A stretch of 64,000 nucleotides of DNA from Anaeramoeba flamelloides (GCA_027625915.1 JANTQA010000032.1:7068001-7132000); one strand, 5' to 3'; positions 1-10,070 are shown, counted from the first letter of the stretch. The notes: a model not told the origin generated them from the letters alone. Numbers and translations are program-made.

Positions 1-416
1 CATTTTCCTTCTTTTTTTATATATGTGTTATATTCAGATTTATTTTTTAAAACATATGGGTATCTATTTAATCCATTTATAAAGGTTCTAAATTTGAGAA
101 ATGTAGTACTTGATTTAAATTTTAGATAATTTTTAATTTAAAAATTACATTTATCATTTTTGATAATTTTGTAGTATTCTTTTATTTTCCAACTTAGATT
201 GTTTTTCAAATTATTTAGATATACATTTTTTTCCTTTTTTTTAAAAAGTTAAAAGACTCTGTTTTCCAAATATTTATTTCTTTATTGAGTTTATAAAATT
301 TTGTTCCATTTATTTTTTAATAAATCTAAAGTTAATTAACAAACATTATGTGTACCCTTTATGGTGGTGTTTAAAACTTATTTTCAAAATGATTTTTGAT
401 TTACAAGTTATTGAAA
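1..416. other. AT-rich spacer, nothing recognised
   Basis: AT-rich sequence with no convincing reading frame or repeat match to the rest of the window. Confidence 0.4.
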
Positions 417-420
417 TTAA

Positions 421-1628
421 GGAAGTAAGTACATTTTTAAATTTTGAAAAATTTTAATTGTGTAAACCTTACTGAAAAAATAAATTTTGAGTGCCACCAG
501 ATATTGAAACTTTGAAACCAAAACCCCATTCGCCAGTCTATTCGTGAAAAGAAAGCGAAACCTAAAGTAATTCCGAGCTGAACCTTCACTTTTTTGATTT
601 TGTTTCATTTTTTTTTGATTCAATTTTTGGTTTTATTAAATTAGATTTTGGGATCTAGATATGTGTTAATACGAATGAGTGAAACTAATCAAACAGTAAA
701 ACAATAAAATAGACCACAAAAGGTGTGTATTTGAAACAATTATTTTCTTTTAGAAGTCCAAACACAAAAGATCATGATTCCAAAAAAATTTGTTGAGATC
801 AAGAATAAAAAAAAAAAAATCATTAAAAGCCTATTTTCGAAGATTGCTTTTCTTTAAATTCTTAATTTGTTGGATCCCAATTATTTTTACAGTGAATTTC
901 TCAGTCTATTACTATTTATTATTATTTCACAGAACATTTTTTTAAAAATTTTGCTTTCAAAATTCTTTATTCAAATATTCTTATCAAACCAAGCCAAAAC
1001 AAATAATAATATTTCAAAAATTAAAAATAGAGGATCGAATTCTTGGAATCAAAAAACAGTTACAAAAGATCCAAGTTAAAATAATGGAAAAATTCAAGAA
1101 AAATTTTCAATCAGATTCAGAAATTATTTTGGGTTTCTCAATTTAATGTAAAATAAATAATTATAAATTCAAAAGGATTAGTTCAATAAACCCTTATTCT
1201 TAAGAAGAATTCAAAAAATATCCTATTTTCTGAACTAATCCAAGATTTAGATTAATTAAATGAAAATAGGATTTTTAAATTCATTTTGGAAATTCTTTCG
1301 AAATAAACAGTAATTTGTTTATCAAAAATTTTACAAACACAATTATTTCCCATAAAGAATTAAAAATAAAACTAAATAAAGAATAGATAATTGTATAAAA
1401 TGTTCTAGATAAGATAAAGAAATAAATGATTTTTATTTATTTTTTCTTAATTAATTTTTTCATTTTTGGGATTTCCGTTTTTTTGAAGGTATGAAAATAT
1501 CTTACGCTATGATATATTCGACTCTAGTATTTATTAAAATATTAATGTATTTGGCCATTGGAATGATTTGAAGAATTCAGTTTTTCATAAATGGTGACAC
1601 TCAAAAAATGAAAAATGTACTTACCCCC
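421..1628 (-). mobile_element. TTAA-flanked non-autonomous DNA transposon, full copy E1
   Basis: The element is bounded by TTAA at 417-420 and 1629-1632. Its ends are inverted repeats: GGAAGTAAGTACATTTTT on the left, and the complement of GGGGGTAAGTACATTTTT on the right. It is 1208 bp, exactly the length of the copy at 48978-50185, and lies in the opposite orientation to it. The short open frames inside are not conserved between copies, so no transposase is visible. A TTAA target is known for the piggyBac and Kolobok superfamilies; which one mobilised this family is not decided by the sequence. Confidence 0.8.
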
Positions 1629-1674
1629 TTAAAATAGGATAAAATTTTTCTAAATATCTGTTTTAAATTCTTGA

Positions 1675-1925
1675 ACAATACCTTTCATTTAGTATTCTTC
1701 GTCCACCCAAAATATAACATCAACATAGATTACATAATAAGAAGTACAAAATAAATCATATCAGCTTAGAAATTATTATCTATACCATACGTTTTATGAG
1801 TTTAATGGTATTTTAAATCTAAATTCGTTAACAATTGACTGAAAACTTTTCTTTAACTCTACAACAATCCCTTTAATTTATACTTCTTAAGCCACCCAAA
1901 ATATCGTATCAAAATAAAATACCAA
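1675..1925 (+). repeat. two-copy direct repeat of about 180 bp period
   Basis: Two similar stretches, about 1675-1745 and 1855-1925, each run through a variant of CCACCCAAAATAT preceded by a TTTCATTTAGTATTCTTCG-like block. They look like a diverged tandem duplication. No coding potential is seen. Confidence 0.4.
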
Positions 1926-2160
1926 AAAAACTAATCAAATAAATAAATACTATTAATTAATTCATTATTTATTTAATGTTTTTATATATATTATATATCT
2001 TTTTCTGAAATTTTTAAGACATTTTTTTAGAAAAAACAATTAAGAAATAATTTTTGCAAAGAGGAAAAAATATTAAATTAAAAAAGAAGAAAAAATACTA
2101 TTATTCTTTTATTCAATTTTTTTATGGAATTTAATTGAACGATAATATTGAAATATTTTT

Positions 2161-2700
2161 GGATGTAAACATATTTTAGAATTTTTAAACAATATAATTA
2201 TGAGAATATTACTAAAAAATATTTTTTGAGTTCCAAAATATATCAAAACATTGAAACAAAAATATCATTATTTACTCTATTTGTGAAAAGAGTCAAAGTA
2301 AACCAGGGAAGAATCTTTAATTTTTATATTTTTATAACTTTTTTTTTTTTTTGATTAAATTTATAGTATTTTTGATCAATTGTTGTTGGAAATAAGAAAT
2401 GTATTTATATTAATAAAATCAGTTCCACTTTTAAGGCACAAACTTCAACGAAATTTAAGGTACAATAAAATCTCCAATTAAAGCACAAAATTCAAATTCT
2501 AGTAAAATAATTTGTAAAAAAAAAAAATCCAAATTTTGTACCTTAATTTGGGATTTTTTTATGCCTTAAATTTTGTTGAAAGTTTGTACTTTAAATTTGG
2601 AACTGACTGTACTTGAAATTAATCTAAGAGTAAACCAATAAAATATATACTGGGGATTCATATTTTAAACAAACCAATGTCTTTTAATAATAAAAAAAAG
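2161..2700 (-). mobile_element. decayed TTAA-family element E5, interrupted by a MITE
   Basis: From 2161 (GGATGTAAACATATTTT) the sequence follows the end of E1 in the same order: the block around TATTGAAACTTTGAAACC, then TTTGTGAAAAG, then the AACCAATAAAAT block after the MITE. It is clearly older than E1 and E2. The MITE at 2416-2609 sits in the middle. The far end could not be placed. Confidence 0.5.
2416..2609. mobile_element. Tc1/mariner-like MITE, copy M1
   Basis: A ~195 bp palindromic element whose right end reads GGAACTGACTG followed by TA. The left end is the damaged inverted copy beginning TCAGTTCCACTTTTAAGG. The same element at 59261-59460 has both ends well preserved. Terminal CAGT and a TA target are typical of Tc1/mariner-derived MITEs. 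It has inserted into the older TTAA-family copy E5. Confidence 0.7.
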
Positions 2701-2814
2701 TTGGCATTTATATGTGACTCTGAGAACAGTTGAGTGCTTATTGTTTTTTTTTTTTTAATTTAAGCTATACAAAGTAAATTTAAGATATTTTCTTTTAATT
2801 TCAAAAATTAAAAA

Positions 2815-2995
2815 AAAAACGAAATGCACTCTAACCACGGAGTTTCTATTATATTTGTTAAGCCAATGAATTTATGAATTAAACAGAAAACTTAAGAAAA
2901 CCCATGGCTTTTAGAAAATTCAAAAGAATTGAATAAAATCTAAATACTTTACTGTATTCTGTTAAATTAAAGAAAACCTAACATTTTCTAAGAGG
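2815..2995. repeat. nested palindrome cluster, decayed copy
   Basis: After a short GC-richer lead (GCACTCTAACCACGGAG) comes a diverged copy of the hairpin type built on TTTTCCAGAATTCAAAAGAAT and its inverted partner, ending AAAGAAAACCTAA. The same hairpin is much better preserved at 6815-6880 and 37385-37450. Confidence 0.5.
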
Positions 2996-3124
2996 ATTTA
3001 TTTATTATTGGTAAATAAAATAAACTAAAATATTCAAAAAATTTCCTTGCATCTACATCCAAATTCTTTAAACCAATTTAATTTCTTTATCAAAACTAAT
3101 TTTGTTGGGATGGGAAATATTCTC

Positions 3125-3609
3125 GACTTCAAAAATTGTGAATAGAATTATAATAATTAATTAAAAAAAAAAAATATTCTTTAGAATTCAAGAACAATGA
3201 ATAATTAAATCTTATTAATAATTCGCTTTTAAATTATTCAAAACAAATAAAAATCTGATATTTTGAAAATTATAAAAAAATAAAACCAAAAACTAAAAAA
3301 AAAAGTAACCATTTTTGAAAAGAGAACTACTAATTTTTTCTTAACTTATCCTTTAATGAAGAAAGACTAACAAGAACATTTTAAAATTATAAATAATTAA
3401 ATATGATTTTAAAAAGGAACTAAGTAGCCTCACTTTACTTAATGTATATTGATATTTTTGTGGATCTTTTTCCTTCATTTTTTTTTTTCGGTTTGATCTT
3501 TTTTAAAAAAAAAATCTTCACAAAAAAAAAGCAAAAATAATTTTTCAAAAAAAAAAAAAAAAAAAAAACATAACAAAAATTTGATTAATTAGAAAAAATG
3601 ATTCTAATC

Positions 3610-3647
<38 letters not shown>

Positions 3648-3740
3648 ATAAAAATCTAGAAAGATAAACCCAAACACAACCACTTCCAATAACATTATAA
3701 AATGATTTAACAGTTTTGAAAAATGGTTTCGTTCTGCTCT
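3125..3740. repeat. dispersed ~600 bp repeat D1 (partner at 20415-21015)
   Basis: It matches 20415-21015 in the same order: TTCAAGAA plus ATTAAATCTTATTAAT, then CTGATATTT, then AATAAAACCAAAAACT, then ATTTTTGAAAAG, then TCAGCCTCA-like, then TTCCAATARCATTATAAA. Both copies lie just downstream of minus-strand genes that are otherwise unrelated. No ends or target duplications were identified. Confidence 0.55.
3612..3644. repeat. (TA)n microsatellite
   Basis: An uninterrupted TA dinucleotide run inside repeat D1. Confidence 0.9.
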
Positions 3741-3840
3741 CTTTTTTTCGAATTATTTAGTTTATTTACTCACATCTTTTAATATAAAAATATTACTAAA
3801 ATTTCCCACTTTCAATGAAAACAATCAAACTGGATAATTT

Positions 3841-5232
3841 TTATAAATTTTTTTGAAGTTCTAGTAATTTCTGTTTAAGAGCGTAATTGTTATCCCTTAA
3901 TTTCTTTTCTTCTGTAACCGTTTGTGTATATTTCTGTAATAATTGATTTGATTTTAATTGTAAAGAGTTTATTTGTGTGTTTAATTGAACACAATTTTTA
4001 CTATGATTTTGTGATTTATTCAAATTAAATTTTTGAAATTTTTTGAAATTGGTGTTTGATTTTTGAATAAGGTTATTACCATATTGATTAAACAAATTAT
4101 CAATGAATGGTGAATTGCGTAAAAAGATATTACTTCCATATTCTTCGTATTCATTTTTTAAAACATATACGTTTTGAAAATTGACAAGTTCTGTTTGGAT
4201 CGAGCCCGTTAGAAATACAGGATATCTTATTGTAGTGTCGTGTTTTATTTTAATCTCATTTGATGTAGACTTTGACAGTTCATCATTTAATCTCGTAATA
4301 AACCCATTAAAATAAGTTGTACCGCCATAGCAATAGATGTTTTGCCATAATGTTTTTTGAATTTCTAATGGGCATTTTGATATCGAATCATTTATTAATT
4401 CATGTATTGGTTTGAATTGGAATCCATACATTTGAGGCTGAAATAAAATATCTCCACATCTCCTATATTTTTGATCTAAATTTATTTTTTTAGATTCCCA
4501 ATCCAATACGTTGCTTACATTCATTTTATAATTCTTATTTGGAACATAACAAAGAGTTTCTTTAATATGCTGTATTTTATAAAGTTCGTTCGAATTCGAA
4601 TAATCATATCCATTTTCAATTAATCCTGTTTTTAAATATTGTGTGATTTGCTCGCCTCCAAAATTTAACTGCTTGACACCTTGAGGTATTATGCAATTTG
4701 AGTATACTGGACAAATCTGTGTCAAGCCCTTTGAAATACTTACAGAAAGATAAGTTGGGGATCCGGTTAAATATTCTGAAATCAATCCCTGTGGTGAAAA
4801 ATATAACCCCGCTACCTCAAAATCTTCAAATAATATTTCACTGTATTTTGATCTATATTTGTGTGATACCAAAGTTGGTTCAGAGATATGAAAATAGCAG
4901 ACATGTGGGTGTGCGCGTAGATATGAATAACAAAGACTATTGAAAATTTGCTGAAAATGTTCCCAATTTTGAATTAGTCCATTTTTGATCAGATGATCCA
5001 TATACATTATACTTTGAAAATCTTTAGTATCATTTAAATATTTTGGTTTTGGCGCTTCTCCAGGATGAATATTTGAATATTTATATGTACCAACAATTGT
5101 TTTTTCCGTAAATTTTGGTATTTCATCGCCTGCAAGCCCTATTTTTATCTCATGACTCCCCAAATCAAATACACACCCTGGTACTACTTTTTTTGTTTTA
5201 AAAGGTATTTTTTGTTGAAAAATACTTGATCT
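3841..5232 (-). CDS. divergent actin-like protein with C-terminal coiled coil
   Basis: This is a 463-residue reading frame from a 3' splice site (TTTTAG just before 5232) to TAA. The first exon with the ATG was not found; ATGGCT near 5490 is only a possibility. Actin-fold motifs run in order. FDLGSHEIKIGLAGDEIP matches phosphate loop 1. SEPTLVSHKYRSKYSEILFE matches the actin EAPLNPKANREK...MFE segment. VKQLNFGGEQITQYL and HIKETLCYV match the LDLAGRDLTDYL and IKEKLCYV blocks. IYCYGGTTYFNGF matches the SGGTTMYPG loop. Phosphate loop 2 (DSGDG in actin) is replaced by VSISKG, so ATP handling may be altered. About 90 residues follow the actin fold and end in a Leu-rich coiled coil. The protein is related to those at 8667-10070 and 62929-64000, but strongly divergent from conventional actin. 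It could be a lineage-specific Arp; no named Arp family fits. Confidence 0.8.
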   Translation of the reverse strand, partial: RSSIFQQKIPFKTKKVVPGCVFDLGSHEIKIGLAGDEIPKFTEKTIVGTYKYSNIHPGEAPKPKYLNDTKDFQSIMYMDHLIKNGLIQNWEHFQQIFNSLCYSYLRAHPHVCYFHISEPTLVSHKYRSKYSEILFEDFEVAGLYFSPQGLISEYLTGSPTYLSVSISKGLTQICPVYSNCIIPQGVKQLNFGGEQITQYLKTGLIENGYDYSNSNELYKIQHIKETLCYVPNKNYKMNVSNVLDWESKKINLDQKYRRCGDILFQPQMYGFQFKPIHELINDSISKCPLEIQKTLWQNIYCYGGTTYFNGFITRLNDELSKSTSNEIKIKHDTTIRYPVFLTGSIQTELVNFQNVYVLKNEYEEYGSNIFLRNSPFIDNLFNQYGNNLIQKSNTNFKKFQKFNLNKSQNHSKNCVQLNTQINSLQLKSNQLLQKYTQTVTEEKKLRDNNYALKQKLLELQKNL

Positions 5233-5396
5233 CTAAAAGTAAAGAAGAAATTATTAATCATATATTTCAGTATAGTAGAAATCAATTAAGAAATTTTTTG
5301 ATAATATTCATAAAGTTGGAAGTTTTTTTTTTTTTTTGTTGTTGTTGTTGTTTGGTTATGGTTTAGAAGAGTTAATAACTTAATAATCAGAATCAG

Positions 5397-5398
5397 AA

Positions 5399-5442
<44 letters not shown>

Positions 5443-5484
5443 TAATAATAATAAAAATAATAAAAAAAATAATAATAATAATAA
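5397..5484. repeat. (TAA)n microsatellite
   Basis: A trinucleotide AAT/TAA run with a few extra A interruptions, in the upstream region or first intron of the actin-like gene. Confidence 0.9.
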
Positions 5485-6767
5485 CAGCCATGATAAAAGT
5501 CATAAAAAAAATTTAAATTTGCTAATTAATTAATTGGGAATTAATTTTAAAAAGTTTTGATTATGTGACAGTTTTAAAAAAAAGTTTTAAAAATTATCCT
5601 CTTTTCATAAAGTTTTTTTCAAAAAAAAAAAATAAAATAAATTATTTAAAGATGATCTTTACTTTTAAAATTAAGAATAATATAGTTATGTCTTGTTTTG
5701 GAAAATTGATATAGTATATTAAATTTTTTTCTAAATATGTAGCTTCAATTTAAAAATTAAATTAATTTATCAAGAGATAGTGTTTTTTTTTTTTTTGATT
5801 ATTAGTTAAACTTTAAAATATTGATTCATTCATGTTTTGGTTTATCAAATTTGTTTAATTTTTTTTAGAAAAAAAAAAAGTTTATTTCATCTTGTAAAAA
5901 AAAATTGAAAAAATTAAAAATATTATTAAATATCATAAAGAGTTAAACAAAATTTTTTAATTTAATATGATCTATTAATGTTTTTGTAAATAACCATCAG
6001 ATAAAGTTAATTTTTAAGTATTTTTTTGAACCAATATTTAGATGAATTACAATTTATACAGTTTTCATTTTTTTATACTTTTTACTTTTTCCAAATTTCC
6101 ATTTCCATTTTTTAAGTTGTTTGGTTTTCCTCCTCTTCTATTAAAAAGTGTTTGAATAAGAAAAGTAATGAAAAATCATTATAAGAATTGATAAAGTTGT
6201 TACTAATTACATCTTAAAATAACTTGATCAGATCTTAAATGAATTAAATTGAACTAAAACAAACCAAAATGAGCCCTACTCAACTGAAGCTATTTGAAAA
6301 TTTCAGTAGTGAATCAAAAAAATTCCATACAATTTTACACAGTCTATACTTGGATAGAGATAACACTGCAGAGCAGATATCTTGTAATGGTATTTTTCAA
6401 ATCAAGATTTGGATTTTTTGATGTTTGTATAAATAAAAAAGTCCCAAAATTTTAAAAAGTCAATTAAACACTCACCAAGAATAATTTATAAAACTGAAGC
6501 TAAACTTTACCAATCCAGAATTTCAATTTACAAAAGAAGATATAAACTCAAAAAAAAAAAATAGAAATTCTGGGGTTTGATCACATTTCACAACAATAGA
6601 AATTTTCCAAGAAAAAAGATGAAAATATATTAATTGGAAAATAGAAAATTTAAAATTATTAAATACGAATCTAAATAATTTTATACAATAATTAATTAAT
6701 AAATAGTTCTGGATGGAAAGGTCAAGAATATTTAAAAATTATTTTAATAATAATATAAACAAACAGT
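5485..6767. other. AT-rich spacer
   Basis: It holds homopolymer tracts and scattered short open stretches. No gene or repeat family was recognised. It may hide the first exon and promoter of the minus-strand actin-like gene ending at 3841. Confidence 0.35.
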
Positions 6768-7222
6768 CGCGTTGTAGAGTGCCGTCAAGTGTGGTCAAGT
6801 GTCTAGGTTTTCCAGAATTCAAAAGAATCGAGTAAAATCAAAGATTTAACTCTATTCTTTTAAATTATGGAAAACCTAATGGCGGTTTTCTTGAGGTTTT
6901 CTATTTTATTTGTGAAATCTATCGATTTTTGTTAAGTTTTTTTAAGTTTTCTATTTATTTTTAAAAATCAATAGATTTTCGTTAGGTTTTTTTTACTTTA
7001 GAAATAAACCGAAAATTTTAATAAATTTTATGTTTATTTCTAAAGTAAAAAAAAACCTAGAACACTTCAAAAATAAAATAGAAAACCTCAAAAAAACCTA
7101 GAACACTTCACAAATAAACAGAAAAATCTAGAAAGCTTAACGGCGTTTTTTTTTTAATTTAAGAAATAAACCGAAAATTAAATAAAATTTTCTGTTTATT
7201 TCAAATTAAAAAAAAGTCTAAC
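6768..7222. repeat. nested palindrome cluster
   Basis: It starts with GC-richer decamer-like units (GTAGAGTGCC, GTCAAGTGTG, GTCAAGTGTC). A hairpin on TTTTCCAGAATTCAAAAGAAT follows. Nested inverted arms then come, made of GAGGTTTTCTATTTTATTTG, AAATCTATCGATTTTTG and TTAGGTTTTTTTTACTTTAG, with the mirror arms in reverse order. The last is a hairpin on AAATAAACCGAAAATT. The clusters at 7408-7738, 7933-8370, 12175-12610 and 56335-57235 use the same arms in other combinations. Confidence 0.85.
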
Positions 7223-7237
7223 GTTAAAAAATATTTA

Positions 7238-7405
7238 AAATGGGTAGGATCAACTTCCATTTTAAAATTAAGAAATTTCACAAATTATCTAAACAGATAT
7301 TCATATGTTTATGATAAAAATAAATTAAAAACAAAATTCTGCAACCTATGTAAAAATCATTCTAATCTGGAAATAATCGAAGATATCGATCATTTTCTTT
7401 GGGAT
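7238..7405 (+). mobile_element. LINE (non-LTR retrotransposon) relic: C-terminal zinc-knuckle segment
   Basis: One frame stays open and reads KWVGSTSILKLRNFTNYLN, then KFCNLCKNHSN, then IEDIDHFLWD. That is the layout of the region after the reverse transcriptase in many LINEs: a basic Leu-rich segment, then CxxC, then (I/E)xxxHFL. The frame stops when it enters the adjoining palindrome cluster. Only this fragment of the element is present. Confidence 0.6.
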
Positions 7406-7407
7406 AG

Positions 7408-7733
7408 TGTCGCCAAGTGCCGTAGAGTTTCGTAGAGTACCTAGCTTTTCTTGAGGTTTTCTGTTTTATTTGTGAAGTGTTCTAGGTTTTTTTGAGGTTT
7501 TCTATTTTATTTTTGAAGTGTTCTAGGTTTTTTTTTACTTTAGAAATAAACTGAAAATTTTAATAAATTTTCTGTTTATTTCTAAAGTAAAAAAAACCTA
7601 ACGAAAATCTATTGATTTTCCAAATAAACAGAAAATTCAAGAAAAGCTAACGGTAGTTTTTTTTTAATTTAAGAAATAAACGGAAAATTTTATTTAATTT
7701 TCTGTTTCTTTCTTAAATGAAAAACAAACCTAA
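7408..7733. repeat. nested palindrome cluster between two LINE fragments
   Basis: It begins with GTCGCCAAGTGCCGTAGAG and holds the same inverted arms as its neighbours: GAGGTTTTCTGTTTTATTTG, GTTCTAGGTTTTTTTTACTTT, ATCTATTGATTTTCC and their complements. It ends in AAACAAACCTAA directly against the LINE fragment that starts CGACGCCCATTCTAT. Confidence 0.85.
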
Positions 7734-7926
7734 CGACGCCCATTCTATAGAAAAAAACAAAAAATTTGGATTAAAGTATTAATTCAAATAAACAAAAACA
7801 ATAAGCAATGAAAGAATAATATTCTTGATATTACTCGAAAAAAAGAATCATTATTTATTTTATCATTAGTTAATGATAAAGATATTTATGACTTTTTATT
7901 AAAATTTCTTAACAAAAATTTAGAAA
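7734..7926 (+). mobile_element. LINE relic: extreme C-terminal segment
   Basis: In-frame stretches read RRPFYRKKQKIWIKVLI, and then, after a damaged part, NNILDITRKKESLFILSLVN and DKDIYDFLLKFLNKNLEIR. This is the usual tail of a LINE polyprotein. It plausibly continues the zinc-knuckle segment at 7238-7405, from which it is separated by the palindrome cluster. Related pieces lie at 27447-27520 and 36985-37350. Confidence 0.5.
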
Positions 7927-7932
7927 TTAGGA

Positions 7933-8370
7933 TAAGTGCCCCAGAGTGACGTAGAGTGCCTAGGTTTTTTTGAGGGTTTTATATTTTATTTTTGAAGTGT
8001 TCTAGGTTTTTTTTACTTTAGAAATAAACAGAAAATTTTAATAAATTTTCGGTTTATTTCTCAAGTAAAAAAAAACCTAACGATAATCTATCGATTTTCC
8101 AAATAAACAGAAAACTCGAGAAAACCTAACCGCGCTTTTCCAGAATTCAAAAGAATTGAGTAAAATCAAAGATTTTCCAAATAAAACAGAAAATTCTGCA
8201 AAAGCTAACAGCGGTTTTTTTTAATTTTAGAAATAAACCGAAAATTAAATAAATTTTCGGATATTTCTAAAATTAAAAAAAAACAAAAGGCTATAAGAGA
8301 ATTCAAAAGAATAGAGCAAAATCTTTGATTTTACTCAATTCTTTTTTTTTTTTTTTATTTTGAAGGGATG
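7933..8370. repeat. nested palindrome cluster
   Basis: It opens with GTGCCCCAGAGTGACGTAGAG right after the LINE tail, then repeats the same hairpin types: the TAGGTTTTTTTTACTTTAG arm, the GATAATCTATCGATTTTCC arm, the TTTTCCAGAATTCAAAAGAAT arm, and an AAATAAACCGAAAATT hairpin. The distal side runs into poly-T and then the truncated TTAA element. Confidence 0.8.
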
Positions 8371-8419
8371 AAATTAGTTTTCTCTTACACCATTAAAATT
8401 TATTTTTAATATAAAAGAA

Positions 8420-8629
8420 AAACTCAAAATTTAATCAAAAAGATTTGGTAAAAAAAATTGAAAACTTGAAATTCAACACTGATTTACTTTTGTTTGTATT
8501 TCTTTACACAAATAGAGCAGCGAATGGTGTTTTAGTTTCAAAGTTTCGATATCTGATAGCACTGAAAAAATATTTTTCAGTAATTTTCACAATTAAAATT
8601 TTTCAAAATGGTAAAATGTGCGTACTTCC
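8420..8629 (+). mobile_element. truncated TTAA-family element E4
   Basis: It matches the last ~200 bp of the family (AATAGAGCAGCGAATGGTGT, TTTCAAAGTTTCGATATCTG, CACAATTAAAATTTTTCAAA) and ends GCGTACTTCC followed by TTAA at 8630-8633. The other end is missing, probably lost where the palindrome cluster abuts. Confidence 0.7.
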
Positions 8630-8666
8630 TTAAGAGATCCTTTTGTTCTTAGGAACGAGATTGTTA

Positions 8667-10070
8667 TTATATTATGGTTTGTATTATTGGTCCCCATTTA
8701 TTTGATAATATGGTTGATTTCCAAAAAGCCATCTTCTCGTGAAAATGGTCAATCTAAACCAAATCATTAATTGAGGGGAAAAACAACCAAAAAAATTAAA
8801 AGAATCTAATTTTAAAAATGAAAAAAATACTTACAAGAGGATCATGAATTCTTGTGTTGGTCAAATAGAAAGGAACCTTCCAATTTTGAGTAAGTTTTGG
8901 GTTAAAGTCTGAATCAAGTAATGTATTTTGGTTTTGAATGAATTTCTTCTTGTGATACCAATTTTGTTTATGGGATTTCTGTTGTAAAAACAATTTTGAA
9001 GCAAAATAATTGAGATATTGCATTTGAATTCTCAGATTCGGCTGTGAGTAAAACTTGTGGTGTAGCTTTGTCTTAAACTTGCCCTTCGTTAATTTGGTAA
9101 TTTCATATTTTAATCTTTTGGAAAACCCGGGGATATTACAGCTCCCACCAGACAAGATAATGTTATTGAATAACTTTTGATGGTATTTGGGATCACACCC
9201 AAGAATTGAAGAGACGACGAGAGATTGAAAGGATTTTGTTCCTTGGAAAAAGATTTCACAACACTCAAACCGGTGACTTGTATTTTTAATAATATTAGAT
9301 CCTGCCTTCAGGAGCCCATTCGACATTTCACCCTTGGTTGGTTTAAAATTTGAATCAAGCTTTTTGTAGTTTGATCTTTCCTTCTGCAAATCTAACGCTA
9401 TAAAACAAGATTTTTCTTTAATTTCCCGAATTGTTTCAATGTCAGCTGTTGTTTCAACAGAACACCCACTTCTTTTTAAAACAGTTGCTAATTCATAATT
9501 CAGATCTCGTGCACCGATCCTACAAATACGAATATTCTTATGAACAATTCGGTTTTGGATGATTGGCACCACACGAGTCATACATTCACCAAATTCAAAG
9601 CTGATGCCAGTAAACGTGTTTTGGAATGTTAACGATTTCCATTGAAGAAGAGAAAACAAGACACGCGAAGGGTTTGGGAAGGTAAGATATGAATTGGGAT
9701 ACTTTTTGTAAAACAAATTGCAAATGTCAATTTTTAAAGTTTTATTTAAATGTGCGGGGAACAGAACCAGGAAATGGTTCTCACTTCGAAGATCCTTGCA
9801 GATTGTTTCAATTTTTGAAAGCAAACAATTCATTAGATGTTGAATGTTTTTTGTAGACAAATCCAAAAAAGGATAAGAAATTGAATATAAAGATTGGTTT
9901 TGATCAATCTTTTTCCCGCATTCCAGGGGAGGTAAGTTTTTGATACAAAAATGTATCGTTGATCGTTTAAGACAAGAAACAGTACTTGGAATTTCACCTC
10001 CTTTGTGTGTTGAATCTGTAAACCCATATTTGATAGAATAAGTACCAATGTCGATAATTATTGTTGACAT
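8667..10070 (-). CDS. divergent actin-related protein, two exons
   Basis: Exon 1 is 10070-8835 and exon 2 is 8753-8667. The intron has donor GTAAGT and acceptor TTTAG, in phase 0, giving 440 residues. The ATG at 10070 is chosen because the codons just upstream are non-ATG and the actin fold starts at once: STIIIDIGTYSIKYGF is phosphate loop 1. GISFEFGECMTRVVP corresponds to the DSGDGVTHTVP loop. CRIGARDLNYEL, then TTADIETIREIKEKSCFIAL, closely follows actin LDLAGRDLTDYL...IKEKLCYVAL. ILSGGSCNIPGFSKRLKYEI matches the SGGTTMYPGI loop and following helix. About 70 residues extend past the actin fold, partly from exon 2. Without splicing the frame would add only 13 residues. It is probably a lineage-specific actin-related protein; nucleotide binding is less certain because loop 2 lacks the standard DSGDG. 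Confidence 0.85.

Noticed and set aside
417-623. 68-codon minus frame overlapping the TTAA element
   Set aside because: It lies in the non-coding end of a repeat; the homologous stretches at 8445-8633 and 50030-50185 do not keep the frame.
6768-8370. CRISPR-like array
   Set aside because: The repeated units are palindromic arms of varied length without regular spacers, and the genome is eukaryotic.
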